Positions 24,217 through 33,056 are shown, numbered from the stretch's first letter. The stretch: DNA of 64,000 nt from Anaerolineae bacterium (GCA_017303635.1 JAFLCG010000010.1:208348-272347), one strand, 5' to 3'. The notes: generated from the letters alone by a model not told the origin. Made by a program: numbers and translations.

Positions 24217-25139
24217 TAGCGTTCGATCTGCTGGCGTACAACCTCCAGAGCATCATCAGCGGCGAGATCGCCTTCACCCATCGAAAGATAGGCGATGATG
24301 TAACGCCGCCCCTCATAGCTGACCACCCCTGCATCATTGATGACTCGCCCCACTGGCAGATCGGTTGCGGGCAGCACACCATCCTTGCCCGTGTAACCCT
24401 GTGTGAAGATGCGTTCTATGGGGGACCGATAATTCGCCGCCGGGATGCTCAGCAGATCGTAAGTCGCTTGAACCGCCCGCTGCATCCGTTCCCATTTGGC
24501 GAAGACCTGGCCGCGCAGCAGGACATCAAAACCGTGCGCCAGCGCCGCTGCCGTGAACACATTATCGACCGAATAGACTTCATCATTATAGGTTACCAGC
24601 CTCACCCCGCTGGGTTCGTAACGTGGGTCGCGGAAGCCGATGGTTCGGCTGCCGGTCCAGTCCCAGGTGTGTAGCCCACTGTAAATGCCAACTCGCTCGA
24701 ACAGAAAGTCATTGAATTTCTCAATCGGATTGCTGCTGGTGAGTACGCGGTCAGCCGTATCTGCCAGTACCGCCCCGGTGGCCACATTATCGCTAAAGAC
24801 GATCATGCGGTAGACACTGGTGCCTTCGTTTGCTTCCCATTCGGATTCCGGGGTGGAGAAGAAATAGTAGTAGGCTACGAAGGCTTTAAAACAACTGGCG
24901 ACCGGGAAGAACTCAAAGGGCCGGATCTGGATCGTGAATTCCAGATCCTGCTGGTCATTGATGCAGCGCAGGTCGAGCGCCATATCTTTGCCAGCAAAAG
25001 CTTGCTCAAGCGTCTGACGCATGGTGGCAACAATCGGGCGCTCACGATCCCAGTCGGTTTGGGCAGCCGCCCGCGCCAGCGGATAAGCCGCGCTTAGCGT
25101 GCCCAGCAGGTGCAGAAAATGACGACGTTTCAAATGCAT
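24198..25139 (-). CDS. Serine hydrolase of the class A beta-lactamase fold
   Basis: 313 residues with a probable Tat-like or Sec signal (KRRHFLHLLGTLSAAYPLARAAA). The three active-site elements of the class A beta-lactamase/penicillin-binding fold are present: SxxK as SCFK (S82, K85), SDN (116-118) and a KTG-like triad KDG in GYTGKDGVLP. The E166-containing omega loop of true beta-lactamases is not evident, so resistance is not implied; a peptidoglycan-related peptidase or esterase is as likely. The protein should act outside the membrane. It is 30 bases downstream of the transglutaminase-like gene and probably in its operon. Confidence 0.8.
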   Translation of the reverse strand: MHLKRRHFLHLLGTLSAAYPLARAAAQTDWDRERPIVATMRQTLEQAFAGKDMALDLRCINDQQDLEFTIQIRPFEFFPVASCFKAFVAYYYFFSTPESEWEANEGTSVYRMIVFSDNVATGAVLADTADRVLTSSNPIEKFNDFLFERVGIYSGLHTWDWTGSRTIGFRDPRYEPSGVRLVTYNDEVYSVDNVFTAAALAHGFDVLLRGQVFAKWERMQRAVQATYDLLSIPAANYRSPIERIFTQGYTGKDGVLPATDLPVGRVINDAGVVSYEGRRYIIAYLSMGEGDLAADDALEVVRQQIERYQGDSN

Positions 25140-25169
25140 GGTGTTCGCAGGAATTCAGAATCCTCAGTT

Positions 25170-27626
25170 TCAGGGCGTTTTGCGCCGGCCAAAAGGCCAG
25201 AACCGGCGGCGCAGCCAGCGCCGAACGATGTTGATGCGGGCATCTGACCAGGCTTCATCGGCAATCTGTGATTGAGCGATGTCTTCCTGTGGGGTGCTGG
25301 CCGGTTTGCTGTAGCGTTCGTGTGAATACAGACGGGTGATGGCGTTGACCGGTGGCTCAATAGGCGGCAGGCTGCGGACAATGCGGGTACGACGCTCTTC
25401 CGGAGTCTGTTGGGCATTCGGTTGCAGTCCAATCAGTGCCATATACCGTTCCAACCGCGCCCAGGCGCGTGAAATGGGGCTGAGGCCGCGCATCCCACGC
25501 CATTCCCACCACCACCATAGGAAGACCAGCACGCCGATCAATACTGCGATGATCGAGATGACCGCCAGCACAATCCCCAGCGCAGGCAGGATCAATGAGA
25601 GCAAGCCGCGCTGTTCCGGCGGTGCGGGCGGGGGTTGAGTCGGTACGATGACTGGGGTCGCGGTCGGCGACGGTGTGAAGGTCGGCGTCAGGGTTGGGAA
25701 CTGACCTTCCTGTGAGGCCGGTTGCGGCGTCAGTGGGTCCGCTGTTGGGCTGGGTGATGGGGTCGCGGTCGCGGTTGGTGTGGGGCTGGCCGCCGGGGTC
25801 GCGGTTGCCGGATTGGGCAGGGGGACGTCATCCACCCGGTTAAGGGGTGTTTGGGCAGCGGTCGGCTCGAACTCAATCCAACCATAACCGGGGAAGTAGA
25901 CTTCCACCCAGGTATGGGCGTCCCGTTCTTCCACGATATATTCCTGGCGGACAGGATCCAGATCGCCTTGCGCGAAACCGGCAGCCATGCGGGCTGGAAC
26001 GCCCAGCACGCGCAGCATCATGGACATGGCAGAAGCATAATAGTTGCAGTAGCCCTGTCCAAAGTCGAACAGCAGCCACTCGACGGGTTCGACAGCCGGT
26101 GGTGGCTGCGGGATGCTTTCGTTGTAGATGATGTTGGCTCGCAGCCAGGCTTCAATCGCGCGTGCCTGATCGTATGGGGTGGATGCTCCGGCATCACTGA
26201 CGATCTGCCGCGCCAGTTGGACGGTGCGCTCACTGATTGATGGTGGTACCTGGAGATACAGGTTGACGAGCCATTCGGGATAAGAGGTGCCAGCCGTTCT
26301 TAAGTCAGCGGCGGTAGCAGTGGTCAGCAGGCTGGTGACGGTGTACTGTTCCCCGGCCCGCAGCACGCGCAGGGGGCGGATGACCGAGAGATTCATGCCG
26401 GTGCGCGAGTCGTCACTGGGGATGTAGCGCAAATCGTTGCGGGTGGCTAAATCAACTTGCAGCGGCTGTGGGGCTGCGTAGACCAGTCGGGATGAACTGA
26501 GGGTCATGGTGAAGCGCTGCTGGATCGGCGTCCGCCCGTTGAGTTCATTCGCCTCATACAACACGCTGAACGGGCTTTCCGGCACGGTCAAACGGGTGGT
26601 AGCGGCGGGCGACCAACGCCCATTCTCATAAATGTCGAAGGTGCGCGAGCGCCAGTAGTAGCGGCGTCCCGGCGGAGCCTGTACGCTGAAGATTTCCTGC
26701 TCACCCAGCCGGATGGCTCCACCTAGTTGCAGCGAGTCGCTGCCGTAATAATCCGCAGTGGTTGGGCCTTCAGTCTCTACGGACTCGAATAAACGGTTCC
26801 ACAATTCGCCCAGCTCGGTCAGTGGCTCCGAGGCCAGGAATTCCTGAAAACGATCCAGCCGTTCCTGCAGATCAAAAGTCGGGATGAAGTAGCCGCCAAG
26901 CAGCACCAGCAACGCCAGCACGGTGCCGATGCGGAAGAAGCTGTTCCGAAGGCTTGCAGGTACGCGGATTCCATTGACGTACCATTCCCAGGCACGGTTA
27001 TCCAGGTTGGAGCGGATAACCAGCATGAGGGCCAGGAACAGATAAGCGATGACGAAGCCATCCAGATTGACCGGCCCGCTGTAGACAACATTGTTGACCA
27101 CCAGGATCAGTCCGGGCGGGACAATGACCCGCCAGACGCGATCAATGCGGAAGATGTGCCAGGCGATGTTATAGCCGAGGAACCACACCAGCAGGGAGAC
27201 CAGCATGGTGAAAATGAGCGGGTCTTGATTGATGCCACCGTTGAATGCGTCCACTGTCCATTGGACGCTGCGTGTGACCAGGCCGAGTAATCCCTGCCCG
27301 AGACCGCCTGGTTCAGTGGATGCAGCCAGCAGTATCGTGAACCCCACCCCATAGATGTTACTCATCAATAGGGCGATCAATTCATTGTACTGGCTGCGTG
27401 CCAACAAAAAGCCGAATCCGATACTGAGGACGGCAATCGGCAGCACTGCGCCGAGTTCCATCGGCCAACCGGCTGCTGCCAGCGCCACTACCGGGATGAT
27501 CAGCAGCAGCAGCGCGACCAGCAGCGTGAACAGATCGCCTGGCGCGAAGAGCGTGCGCCAGGCGTTTGTCAGTCGCCGTATCCAGCGCGGGCTTGTTGTT
27601 GCCCATCGGTTGGTCGCTGTTGCCAA
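25170..27626 (-). CDS. Transglutaminase-like membrane protein (TgpA type)
   Basis: 818 residues. Six or seven membrane helices occupy residues about 35-245; the large extracytoplasmic part contains a transglutaminase-like cysteine-protease domain with Cys near 526 (GQGYCNYYASAMSMML), His near 571 (DAHTWVEVY) and the acidic partner in GWIEFEPTAAQ. A Pro/Thr-rich spacer (about 610-680, PTPTATATPSPSPTADP) leads to a last helix (about 700-725) and a cytoplasmic DUF4129-like tail. The architecture is that of TgpA proteins. MoxR and DUF58 genes, the common companions, are not adjacent. The biochemical role is not settled. Confidence 0.88.
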   Translation of the reverse strand: MATATNRWATTSPRWIRRLTNAWRTLFAPGDLFTLLVALLLLIIPVVALAAAGWPMELGAVLPIAVLSIGFGFLLARSQYNELIALLMSNIYGVGFTILLAASTEPGGLGQGLLGLVTRSVQWTVDAFNGGINQDPLIFTMLVSLLVWFLGYNIAWHIFRIDRVWRVIVPPGLILVVNNVVYSGPVNLDGFVIAYLFLALMLVIRSNLDNRAWEWYVNGIRVPASLRNSFFRIGTVLALLVLLGGYFIPTFDLQERLDRFQEFLASEPLTELGELWNRLFESVETEGPTTADYYGSDSLQLGGAIRLGEQEIFSVQAPPGRRYYWRSRTFDIYENGRWSPAATTRLTVPESPFSVLYEANELNGRTPIQQRFTMTLSSSRLVYAAPQPLQVDLATRNDLRYIPSDDSRTGMNLSVIRPLRVLRAGEQYTVTSLLTTATAADLRTAGTSYPEWLVNLYLQVPPSISERTVQLARQIVSDAGASTPYDQARAIEAWLRANIIYNESIPQPPPAVEPVEWLLFDFGQGYCNYYASAMSMMLRVLGVPARMAAGFAQGDLDPVRQEYIVEERDAHTWVEVYFPGYGWIEFEPTAAQTPLNRVDDVPLPNPATATPAASPTPTATATPSPSPTADPLTPQPASQEGQFPTLTPTFTPSPTATPVIVPTQPPPAPPEQRGLLSLILPALGIVLAVISIIAVLIGVLVFLWWWWEWRGMRGLSPISRAWARLERYMALIGLQPNAQQTPEERRTRIVRSLPPIEPPVNAITRLYSHERYSKPASTPQEDIAQSQIADEAWSDARINIVRRWLRRRFWPFGRRKTP

Positions 27627-27656
27627 ACTATGACCTCGTTATCGTGACCAGAATGC

Positions 27657-27681
27657 AGTGGTGACCCGCCGGGTCGCCACT
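27657..27681. repeat. Palindromic intergenic repeat (GTAGGGGCG type), copy 2
   Basis: AGTGGTGACCC (27657-27667) pairs with GGGTCGCCACT (27671-27681) apart from one T-G wobble, with a three-base loop. It lies in the gap 27627-27736, which holds no gene. Confidence 0.6.
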
Positions 27682-27736
27682 ACGCTATGGCTGACATTCT
27701 AGGGATGGACGTGCAGATGAGCAACCGCCGCTTGGA

Positions 27737-29068
27737 CTACGGATTGTAGACCTGGATGCGTTTGTTTGGCACTCGCTGTGCCAATCGTTCCATGTTCGCG
27801 CCGACCCGAGCGATAATTTCACCCTCATCCAGCGTCAGCAGCTTACGCTCATGCATGAGCACCTGTCCGTCACAGATGGTCGTCCGGACGTCCGCCGCTG
27901 TCGTGTTATAGACCAGGCTGGCGGTCATGCTGTGCAGGGGCTGATGATGTACACCGGACATATCGACCAGAATCAGATCAGCCAGATTGCCAGGATCGAG
28001 CGCGCCGAGTTCGTCTGGTTGCCCGTAGACCTGGGCGCTCTCCCGGGTGGCAATATACAGCGCCTCCGGGATGGTTAGCACTTCGGGCGAACCGGCTTCC
28101 TGCTTCTGCGTCATTGCCATCAGCCGCAGCGATTCCAGAATATCCAGCGTGTTGTTGCTGACTGCCCCATCCGTCGCCAGACCAACCGCGATGCCGTGCC
28201 CCCGGAACATCCGAACAGGAGATGTTCCCATCGCCAGTTTGAGGTAGGTCTTGGGCGCGTGTCCTACTCCGGCCTTGTACTTGGCCATGATGGGCATGTC
28301 CATCGGCAGCGCCCCGATCACGTGTGCCAGAATGGTCGGCACTTCAAAGACCCCCGTTTGTTCCAGCACCTGGATGGGGGTTTGCCCGCGCTTCTGCAGA
28401 CTGGATTCCGTTTGCGCCATCACTTCGGAAACATGGGTATGAATACCCACGCCCAGCGCCTTGGCCTCTTTCACGCAGGTCCGCAGGAAGTCATCATCAC
28501 ATAAGTAGGGGGAGTGCGGGGCCATCAACGTGCGGATGCGCCCGCCGGCGGTTCCCTGCCAGTCTTTGACGAAACGCACCGTGCGGTCGATCATTTCTTG
28601 CCCACCGCTGCCGAAGATCGCCCAGCCCAGCAGCGCCCGTGTACCCGCTTTTTCGACGGCTTTGGCGGCTTCATCCATGAAGAAGTAGTGGTCAGCAACG
28701 GCGGTCACACCGGCGCGGATCATCTCCGCCAGCCCCAATTGCATGCCCCAGTAGACATCTTCGGGTTGCAGATTGCTCTCCAGCGGCCACATGTAGTCGT
28801 TGAACCACTTTTCGATGGTCACATCTTCGGCCAGTCCCCGGAAGATGACCATCGGCACATGCGCGTGGGTGTTGATGAGTCCCGGCATCGCCAACTGCCC
28901 GTTGGCCTCAATCACGTGTTTGAAATGCGAGGAATCTGCTTGCCCGGTGGGCTGCACACTCTCAATCCGGTTGCCGTGAATAAGGATGTCATGGTCGCGC
29001 AGGATGAAGGCGCGCTGGTCGATGGTGATGTTCAGGACGTTGCAATTACGGATGAGCAAGTCAGACAC
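27737..29068 (-). CDS. Amidohydrolase of the MTA/SAH deaminase (Atz/Trz) family
   Basis: 443 residues. The metal site HxH is in GLINTHAHVPMVIF, the next ligands in HTHVSEVMAQTE and ILAHVIG, and the last Asp in GLATDGAVSNNTLD. The shape and the C-terminal beta-sandwich piece (ICDGQVLMHERKLLTLDE) are those of cytosine-deaminase-like amidohydrolases such as 5-methylthioadenosine/S-adenosylhomocysteine deaminases. The usual HCPxSNxKL segment is GHAPKTYLKLAMG here, so the substrate may differ. GTG 29068 is preceded by AAGGAA. It shares a strand with the endonuclease IV-like gene 66 bases upstream. Confidence 0.88.
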   Translation of the reverse strand: MSDLLIRNCNVLNITIDQRAFILRDHDILIHGNRIESVQPTGQADSSHFKHVIEANGQLAMPGLINTHAHVPMVIFRGLAEDVTIEKWFNDYMWPLESNLQPEDVYWGMQLGLAEMIRAGVTAVADHYFFMDEAAKAVEKAGTRALLGWAIFGSGGQEMIDRTVRFVKDWQGTAGGRIRTLMAPHSPYLCDDDFLRTCVKEAKALGVGIHTHVSEVMAQTESSLQKRGQTPIQVLEQTGVFEVPTILAHVIGALPMDMPIMAKYKAGVGHAPKTYLKLAMGTSPVRMFRGHGIAVGLATDGAVSNNTLDILESLRLMAMTQKQEAGSPEVLTIPEALYIATRESAQVYGQPDELGALDPGNLADLILVDMSGVHHQPLHSMTASLVYNTTAADVRTTICDGQVLMHERKLLTLDEGEIIARVGANMERLAQRVPNKRIQVYNP

Positions 29069-29134
29069 GGTGTAGTTCCTTACGGTAGTTGCTGGAAAAT
29101 GGAATGGGCTGTTGTTGCCCCTCTATTGAAGACT

Positions 29135-30031
29135 TTATTCCTCGTCGCCGTGTTTCGCGGTCCCATGCTTGAGGTCGAGCAGGCGGCGGTACGTGGCCTG
29201 GAAGGTGAGCGCATCCGAGACATGGAACGGCTCTGGCGCTTCGATGGGGGCAGTTGCTTTGACCCCAAAATCGACGAAGGCTTGCAGCAGTTCCCGGTAG
29301 CGGATGTCTGCCTCGTTCAGGGGGAGATGCTCTTTTTCTCCTTTTGGCGTATAGGCAATGCCGCTGATGTGGAAGTGCAGCGTCTTCAATCCATCCTTGC
29401 CCAGCCGATCCTGCACCAGCTTGAGCGCAGCGGCGAATTCATCATAGCTGTTGAAGCTGCCGTTTCCCGTTCGGGCGTGCAGGTGTGCCCAGTCAATCGC
29501 GGGCTTGACTCCCGGCACTTCTCGGCTGAGTTCCACGACTTCTTCCAGATTGCCGAACATGGCTGATTTGCCCATCGTTTCCGGTCGCAGGGTAACTTTG
29601 ACGCCTTCTTCTTTCAGGATGCCGGTGATTTCCAGCAACTTTTGTTTGGCCCGTTCGTAAACCTGTTCAGGTGGCTGGCTGTGGTAGCTGCCTGGATGGA
29701 AAATGATATCCTTGGCTCCGGCCAGATAACCCTTGCGGGCAGCCATCAGCAGGCGTTCATCGCTTTTCGCCATCAGTTCAGCCGTCTGGCTGTTGAGATT
29801 GATGTAGTACGGTGCGTGGATGCTCAGGGTGACGTTGTGTGTTTTTGCTGCCGCCTTGATCTCTGCGCAGGTTTCGTCACTCACACGGACGCTCTGCACC
29901 CACGCGATCTCCAGGTGGTCGAGGCCAAGTTGGCGTATATGGGCGATGGCCGCCGGGGTGCCGCTGGTGGGTGTGCTCTGCGGGGAACCAACCGTGCCAA
30001 AGCGGATCGTTTCGTGTTTATTTTCGTACAC
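29135..30031 (-). CDS. Endonuclease IV-like TIM-barrel protein (AP endonuclease 2 superfamily)
   Basis: 298 residues, with the metal-ligand pattern of endonuclease IV: LSIHAPYYINL, IIFHPGSYH, the glutamate in LRPETMGK, AIDWAHLHAR and LHFHISGI followed by GEKEHLPL. This order fits the short, archaeal-like Nfo group, which cuts DNA 5' of abasic sites. A sugar-isomerase role in the same superfamily is the main alternative, but HAPY, HPGS and EKEH favour the nuclease. GTG 30031 has GGAAGGA about ten bases before it. Confidence 0.8.
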   Translation of the reverse strand: MYENKHETIRFGTVGSPQSTPTSGTPAAIAHIRQLGLDHLEIAWVQSVRVSDETCAEIKAAAKTHNVTLSIHAPYYINLNSQTAELMAKSDERLLMAARKGYLAGAKDIIFHPGSYHSQPPEQVYERAKQKLLEITGILKEEGVKVTLRPETMGKSAMFGNLEEVVELSREVPGVKPAIDWAHLHARTGNGSFNSYDEFAAALKLVQDRLGKDGLKTLHFHISGIAYTPKGEKEHLPLNEADIRYRELLQAFVDFGVKATAPIEAPEPFHVSDALTFQATYRRLLDLKHGTAKHGDEE

Positions 30032-30087
30032 GCGTGATAATCCTTCCAGTAGATGACAAGTATATTCTAGCGCATTCGGAGCGAGCC

Positions 30088-30816
30088 ATGACCCCGGAGC
30101 TACCTCAAACCCATCAACGCCGCAGCCTCTGGTTGAGTTTGCTGGCTTTTGTGCTGGTGTTTGTCATCTGGAACGTGCCTGCGCTGCGGGATACGATCCT
30201 CTACCCGGTCAATCTTTTTGTGACCTATGTGCATGAAGCGGGGCATGGTATTGCCGCTATCCTTTCCGGTGGGCGCTTTCTCGGTTTTGAGGTACAGGCA
30301 GGCGGCGGTGGGGTCGCCATGACGCAGGGTGGGGCGCGCTGGTTGATTTTACCTGCCGGCTATATCGGCGCGGCGCTCTTTGGGGCCGTGCTGTTTTATC
30401 TCGTCAACCGCTTCCATCGCACGCGGGCAATTGCGCTGGGATTGGGAATCTTCCTGATTGCCTTCTCGCTGGTCTTTGCGCTGGGTTCATGGGTGGCAGT
30501 ACTGGTAGGGGTTACTTTCGGGGTAGCCCTCATCGCTGCCGGTCAGTTCTTGCCCGGCAGCATCACGCTTGTGCTACTGAACTTGCTGGCAATCCTCACA
30601 TCATTAAACGCTGTGCTGGACATTATCACCCTGGTCGGCAATAGTGATGTCCGGCTTGGCACACTCCATAATGATGCGGCTGCTTTCTCGCGGGAGATTG
30701 CGCCGCTGATTCCGGCACCCGTCTGGGCCTTCCTGTGGGCTGCGATTGCGGTAGCTTTGCTCGTCTTCTCAATCTGGTTGAGCATCATTCGCCCGCTCCG
30801 CCGTCGACTGGGATGA
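30088..30816 (+). CDS. M50B-type membrane metallopeptidase
   Basis: About 242 residues with six or seven membrane helices. The first helix is followed by the zinc motif HEAGHG (YVHEAGHGIAAILSGG), which identifies the Peptidase M50B group related to site-2 proteases. A glycine-rich loop (EVQAGGGGVAM) follows. The start ATG 30088 is preceded by GGAG; a longer frame from 29971 would run into the divergent gene at 30031 and was not used. Substrates of this group are mostly unknown. Confidence 0.82.
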   Translation: MTPELPQTHQRRSLWLSLLAFVLVFVIWNVPALRDTILYPVNLFVTYVHEAGHGIAAILSGGRFLGFEVQAGGGGVAMTQGGARWLILPAGYIGAALFGAVLFYLVNRFHRTRAIALGLGIFLIAFSLVFALGSWVAVLVGVTFGVALIAAGQFLPGSITLVLLNLLAILTSLNAVLDIITLVGNSDVRLGTLHNDAAAFSREIAPLIPAPVWAFLWAAIAVALLVFSIWLSIIRPLRRRLG

Positions 30817-30872
30817 GGAAGCATTTGGTGGTTCAATCCACAATCGAATATGAGAAAGTTCTAGGTAAGAAT

Positions 30873-30888
30873 CGGAACAAATGTTCCG
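30873..30888. promoter_or_regulatory. LexA/DinR-like operator
   Basis: CGGAACAAATGTTCCG is a perfect inverted repeat (CGGAACA, AA, TGTTCCG) containing GAAC-N4-GTTC, the consensus core of the Gram-positive type LexA (DinR) box. A TATGCT hexamer lies 20 bases downstream at 30909-30914, so the box would cover the -35 region. Only one box is seen; other palindromic operators cannot be excluded. Confidence 0.55.
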
Positions 30889-30920
30889 TTCTTATGCCTG
30901 AATTGTGCTATGCTGAAGGC

Positions 30921-31118
30921 ATGACTCTGCTACCGCTCTCCCACGCATCACTCACTGGAACCTATGTTGTTGGACTGCTCAGGCGAGTCAAATCTGTCCA
31001 TTTTGTCCAATCTGTCCAGAATAATATGAATAGGCTTGGAATCCGATTGGGCCGGCGTTGGTTCACCGCAAGGCCGGGGCCGTTGAATGGTATCATCGTA
31101 GCCTTCGCCGCCTGCTGA
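30921..31118 (+). CDS. Small upstream ORF, 65 aa
   Basis: The first ATG (30921) after the LexA-like box and a TATGCT hexamer opens a 65-codon frame ending at TGA 31116-31118, overlapping the A of the next gene's Shine-Dalgarno. Only six bases separate the -10-like element from the ATG, so the mRNA could be leaderless. The N-terminus (MTLLPLSHASLTGTYVVGLL) looks protein-like; the middle is encoded by CTGTCCA-type repeats (30999-31020) and is not convincing. It may be a real small protein, a decayed gene or a translational coupling device. Confidence 0.35.
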   Translation: MTLLPLSHASLTGTYVVGLLRRVKSVHFVQSVQNNMNRLGIRLGRRWFTARPGPLNGIIVAFAAC

Positions 31119-31130
31119 GGAGTATCTCCT
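31118..31130 (+). promoter_or_regulatory. Shine-Dalgarno in a mini-hairpin before the kinase/GalU gene
   Basis: AGGAG (31118-31122) pairs with CTCCT (31126-31130) over a TAT loop, immediately before GTG 31131. This would mask the ribosome site unless a ribosome finishing the upstream ORF at 31116-31118 opens it. Confidence 0.45.
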
Positions 31131-33056
31131 GTGAAATTATTCGTTCCCGGCCGCATCTGCCTGTTCGGTGAGCATTCGGATTGGGCGGGGGGCTACCGCC
31201 GCACCAACGCCGAGATCGAAAAGGGCTATGCCATTATTGTGGGCACCAATCAAGGGATTTACGCCGAGATTGAGCCACATCCCAATGCCCTTGTGCTGAC
31301 CTCGACCGCGCCGGACGGCACCGTGACCGGCCCTTACGAAATTCCGATGACGCCGGAGGCCTTACTGGCCGAAGCGGAAACAGGCAGCTATTGGAGTTAT
31401 TCAGCCGGCGTGGCCTACCAGATTCTGACCCACTACCGGGTGCGGGGTCTGGTTATCAATAACTACAAAACCGACTTGCCTATCAAAAAAGGCTTGTCCT
31501 CCAGTGCCGCCATTTGTGTGTTGACCGCCCGTGCCTTTAACCGCATCTACGATTTAAAGATGACGGTGCGTGGCGAGATGGAAATGGCCTACCAGGGCGA
31601 AATCCTGACTCCATCTCGATGCGGTCGGCTCGATCAGGGGTGCGCTTTTGGTAATCGTCCGGTCAAGATGACCTTTGATGGTGATCGACTTGATGTGGAT
31701 GAGTTAAGTGTGAAGGGCGATGTTCATCTGGTCATCGTTGACCTGCACGCGCAGAAAGATACCAAGGTCATCCTGGCGCGGTTGAACGATAGCTATCCTT
31801 TTGCCCGGACAGAGTTGGAACAAAACGTTCAGCAGTTGTTCGGGCCGATCAATAAACAGATGGTTCATCAGGCGGTTGAGGCGCTGGCGGCCTCCGATGC
31901 TGAGCGTCTGGGTGCCTTGATGACTGAAGCCCAGTCTTATTTCAATCAGTATGCGACCCCGGCCTGCCCGGAAGAACTCACCGCGCCGGTCCTCAATCGT
32001 GTCCTAAATCATCCAGCACTTGCCCCCCATATTTATGGTGGGAAAGGGGTCGGTTCACAGGGGGATGGCACCGCCCAGTTTGTCGCTCGCAGTGCTGCCG
32101 ATCAGGATGCCATTGTCTCGATTGTGGAAGGCGAACTGGGCATGAGTGCGCTCAAGTTGACGCTCAGTGCCGGAGCCAAAGTGCGTAAAGCCGTGATCCC
32201 TGTTGCTGGTTTTGCAGCCCGTATGTTCCCGGCCAGTAAGGCAGCTACTGCGGGTTTCTTGCCTGTTATTGATCGGGATGGGATTGCCAAGCCTACGCTG
32301 CTGCTGGTGGTCGAGGAAGCACTTTCTGCCGGCGTTGAAGAAGTCATCATCATTGTTCAACCGGGCGACTTGCCGGAGTACGAGGCCTTTTTCAGTCAGC
32401 AGGTCACGATTGAGAACTACAATCGACTCTCTCCAGCTTACAAGGAGTATGCCCGCCATCTGCTGGAGATTGGTCAGCGGGTACGGTTTGTCGTCCAGTC
32501 GACTCAGGAAGGACTGGGGCATGCGGTTTGGTCAGCACGGGAAGCGGTCGGCTCGGAACCGTTCTTGCTCATCCTGGGCGATCATATCTACCGCGCGCAT
32601 GGGGAAGAGTCCTGCGCCCGTCAGATGATTGACGCTTTTGAACAGTACGGCACCAGTGTGATCGGGTTGCGCCATACCCCGGAAGCCCAGATTGGTCGGT
32701 ATGGAGCCGCTGCAGGTGATTGGCTGCCGGATGGTGATGCGCTGTCGATCTCGCGTTTTATCGAGAAACCAACCCTCGATGAAGCTCGTGAGAATCTCCG
32801 AGTAGAAGGTCTGCCAGAAGCCCATTATTTAACTGCTTTTGGACAGTATGTCATCCGTCCGCAAGTGTTCGATTATCTGGAAGAACACATTCACAATAAC
32901 GTGCGGGAACGTGGCGATTTCCAGTTGACGTCCGCTCTGGATCGTTTGCGGCAGGAAGATGGCTTCATGGGTATCGTGGTGGCGGGGCAGCGTTTTGATC
33001 TTGGTCAGCCTGATCAGTATCTGGAGACCTTACAGGTTTTTGCGAGCAGATCATGA
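31131..33056 (+). CDS. Fused GHMP sugar kinase and GalU-type nucleotidyltransferase
   Basis: 641 residues. Residues 1-350 form a GHMP kinase: PGRICLFGEHSDWAGG at the N-terminus, the ATP loop LPIKKGLSSSAAICVL, and the C-terminal GKGVGSQGDGTAQF. The GEHSDW start is like galactokinase/arabinokinase-type sugar kinases. Residues about 352-641 match GalU-type UTP-glucose-1-phosphate uridylyltransferases: KAVIPVAGFAARMFPASK, EGLGHAVWSAREAV, LILGDHIY, RFIEKP and FDLGQPDQYLE. One protein could phosphorylate a free sugar at C1 and activate it to a nucleotide sugar, as in salvage bifunctional enzymes. The GTR of the GalU loop is AAR and the following KEM is absent. GTG 31131 follows AGGAG. Confidence 0.88.
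   Translation: MKLFVPGRICLFGEHSDWAGGYRRTNAEIEKGYAIIVGTNQGIYAEIEPHPNALVLTSTAPDGTVTGPYEIPMTPEALLAEAETGSYWSYSAGVAYQILTHYRVRGLVINNYKTDLPIKKGLSSSAAICVLTARAFNRIYDLKMTVRGEMEMAYQGEILTPSRCGRLDQGCAFGNRPVKMTFDGDRLDVDELSVKGDVHLVIVDLHAQKDTKVILARLNDSYPFARTELEQNVQQLFGPINKQMVHQAVEALAASDAERLGALMTEAQSYFNQYATPACPEELTAPVLNRVLNHPALAPHIYGGKGVGSQGDGTAQFVARSAADQDAIVSIVEGELGMSALKLTLSAGAKVRKAVIPVAGFAARMFPASKAATAGFLPVIDRDGIAKPTLLLVVEEALSAGVEEVIIIVQPGDLPEYEAFFSQQVTIENYNRLSPAYKEYARHLLEIGQRVRFVVQSTQEGLGHAVWSAREAVGSEPFLLILGDHIYRAHGEESCARQMIDAFEQYGTSVIGLRHTPEAQIGRYGAAAGDWLPDGDALSISRFIEKPTLDEARENLRVEGLPEAHYLTAFGQYVIRPQVFDYLEEHIHNNVRERGDFQLTSALDRLRQEDGFMGIVVAGQRFDLGQPDQYLETLQVFASRS

Noticed and set aside
24198..25139. Call as an antibiotic-resistance beta-lactamase
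   Set aside because: SxxK, SDN and KDG are present but no clear omega-loop glutamate; the fold is shared with many non-resistance hydrolases.
28514..29566. 350-codon plus-strand frame across the amidohydrolase and endonuclease IV-like genes
   Set aside because: It covers the antisense of two real genes and has no recognisable domain.
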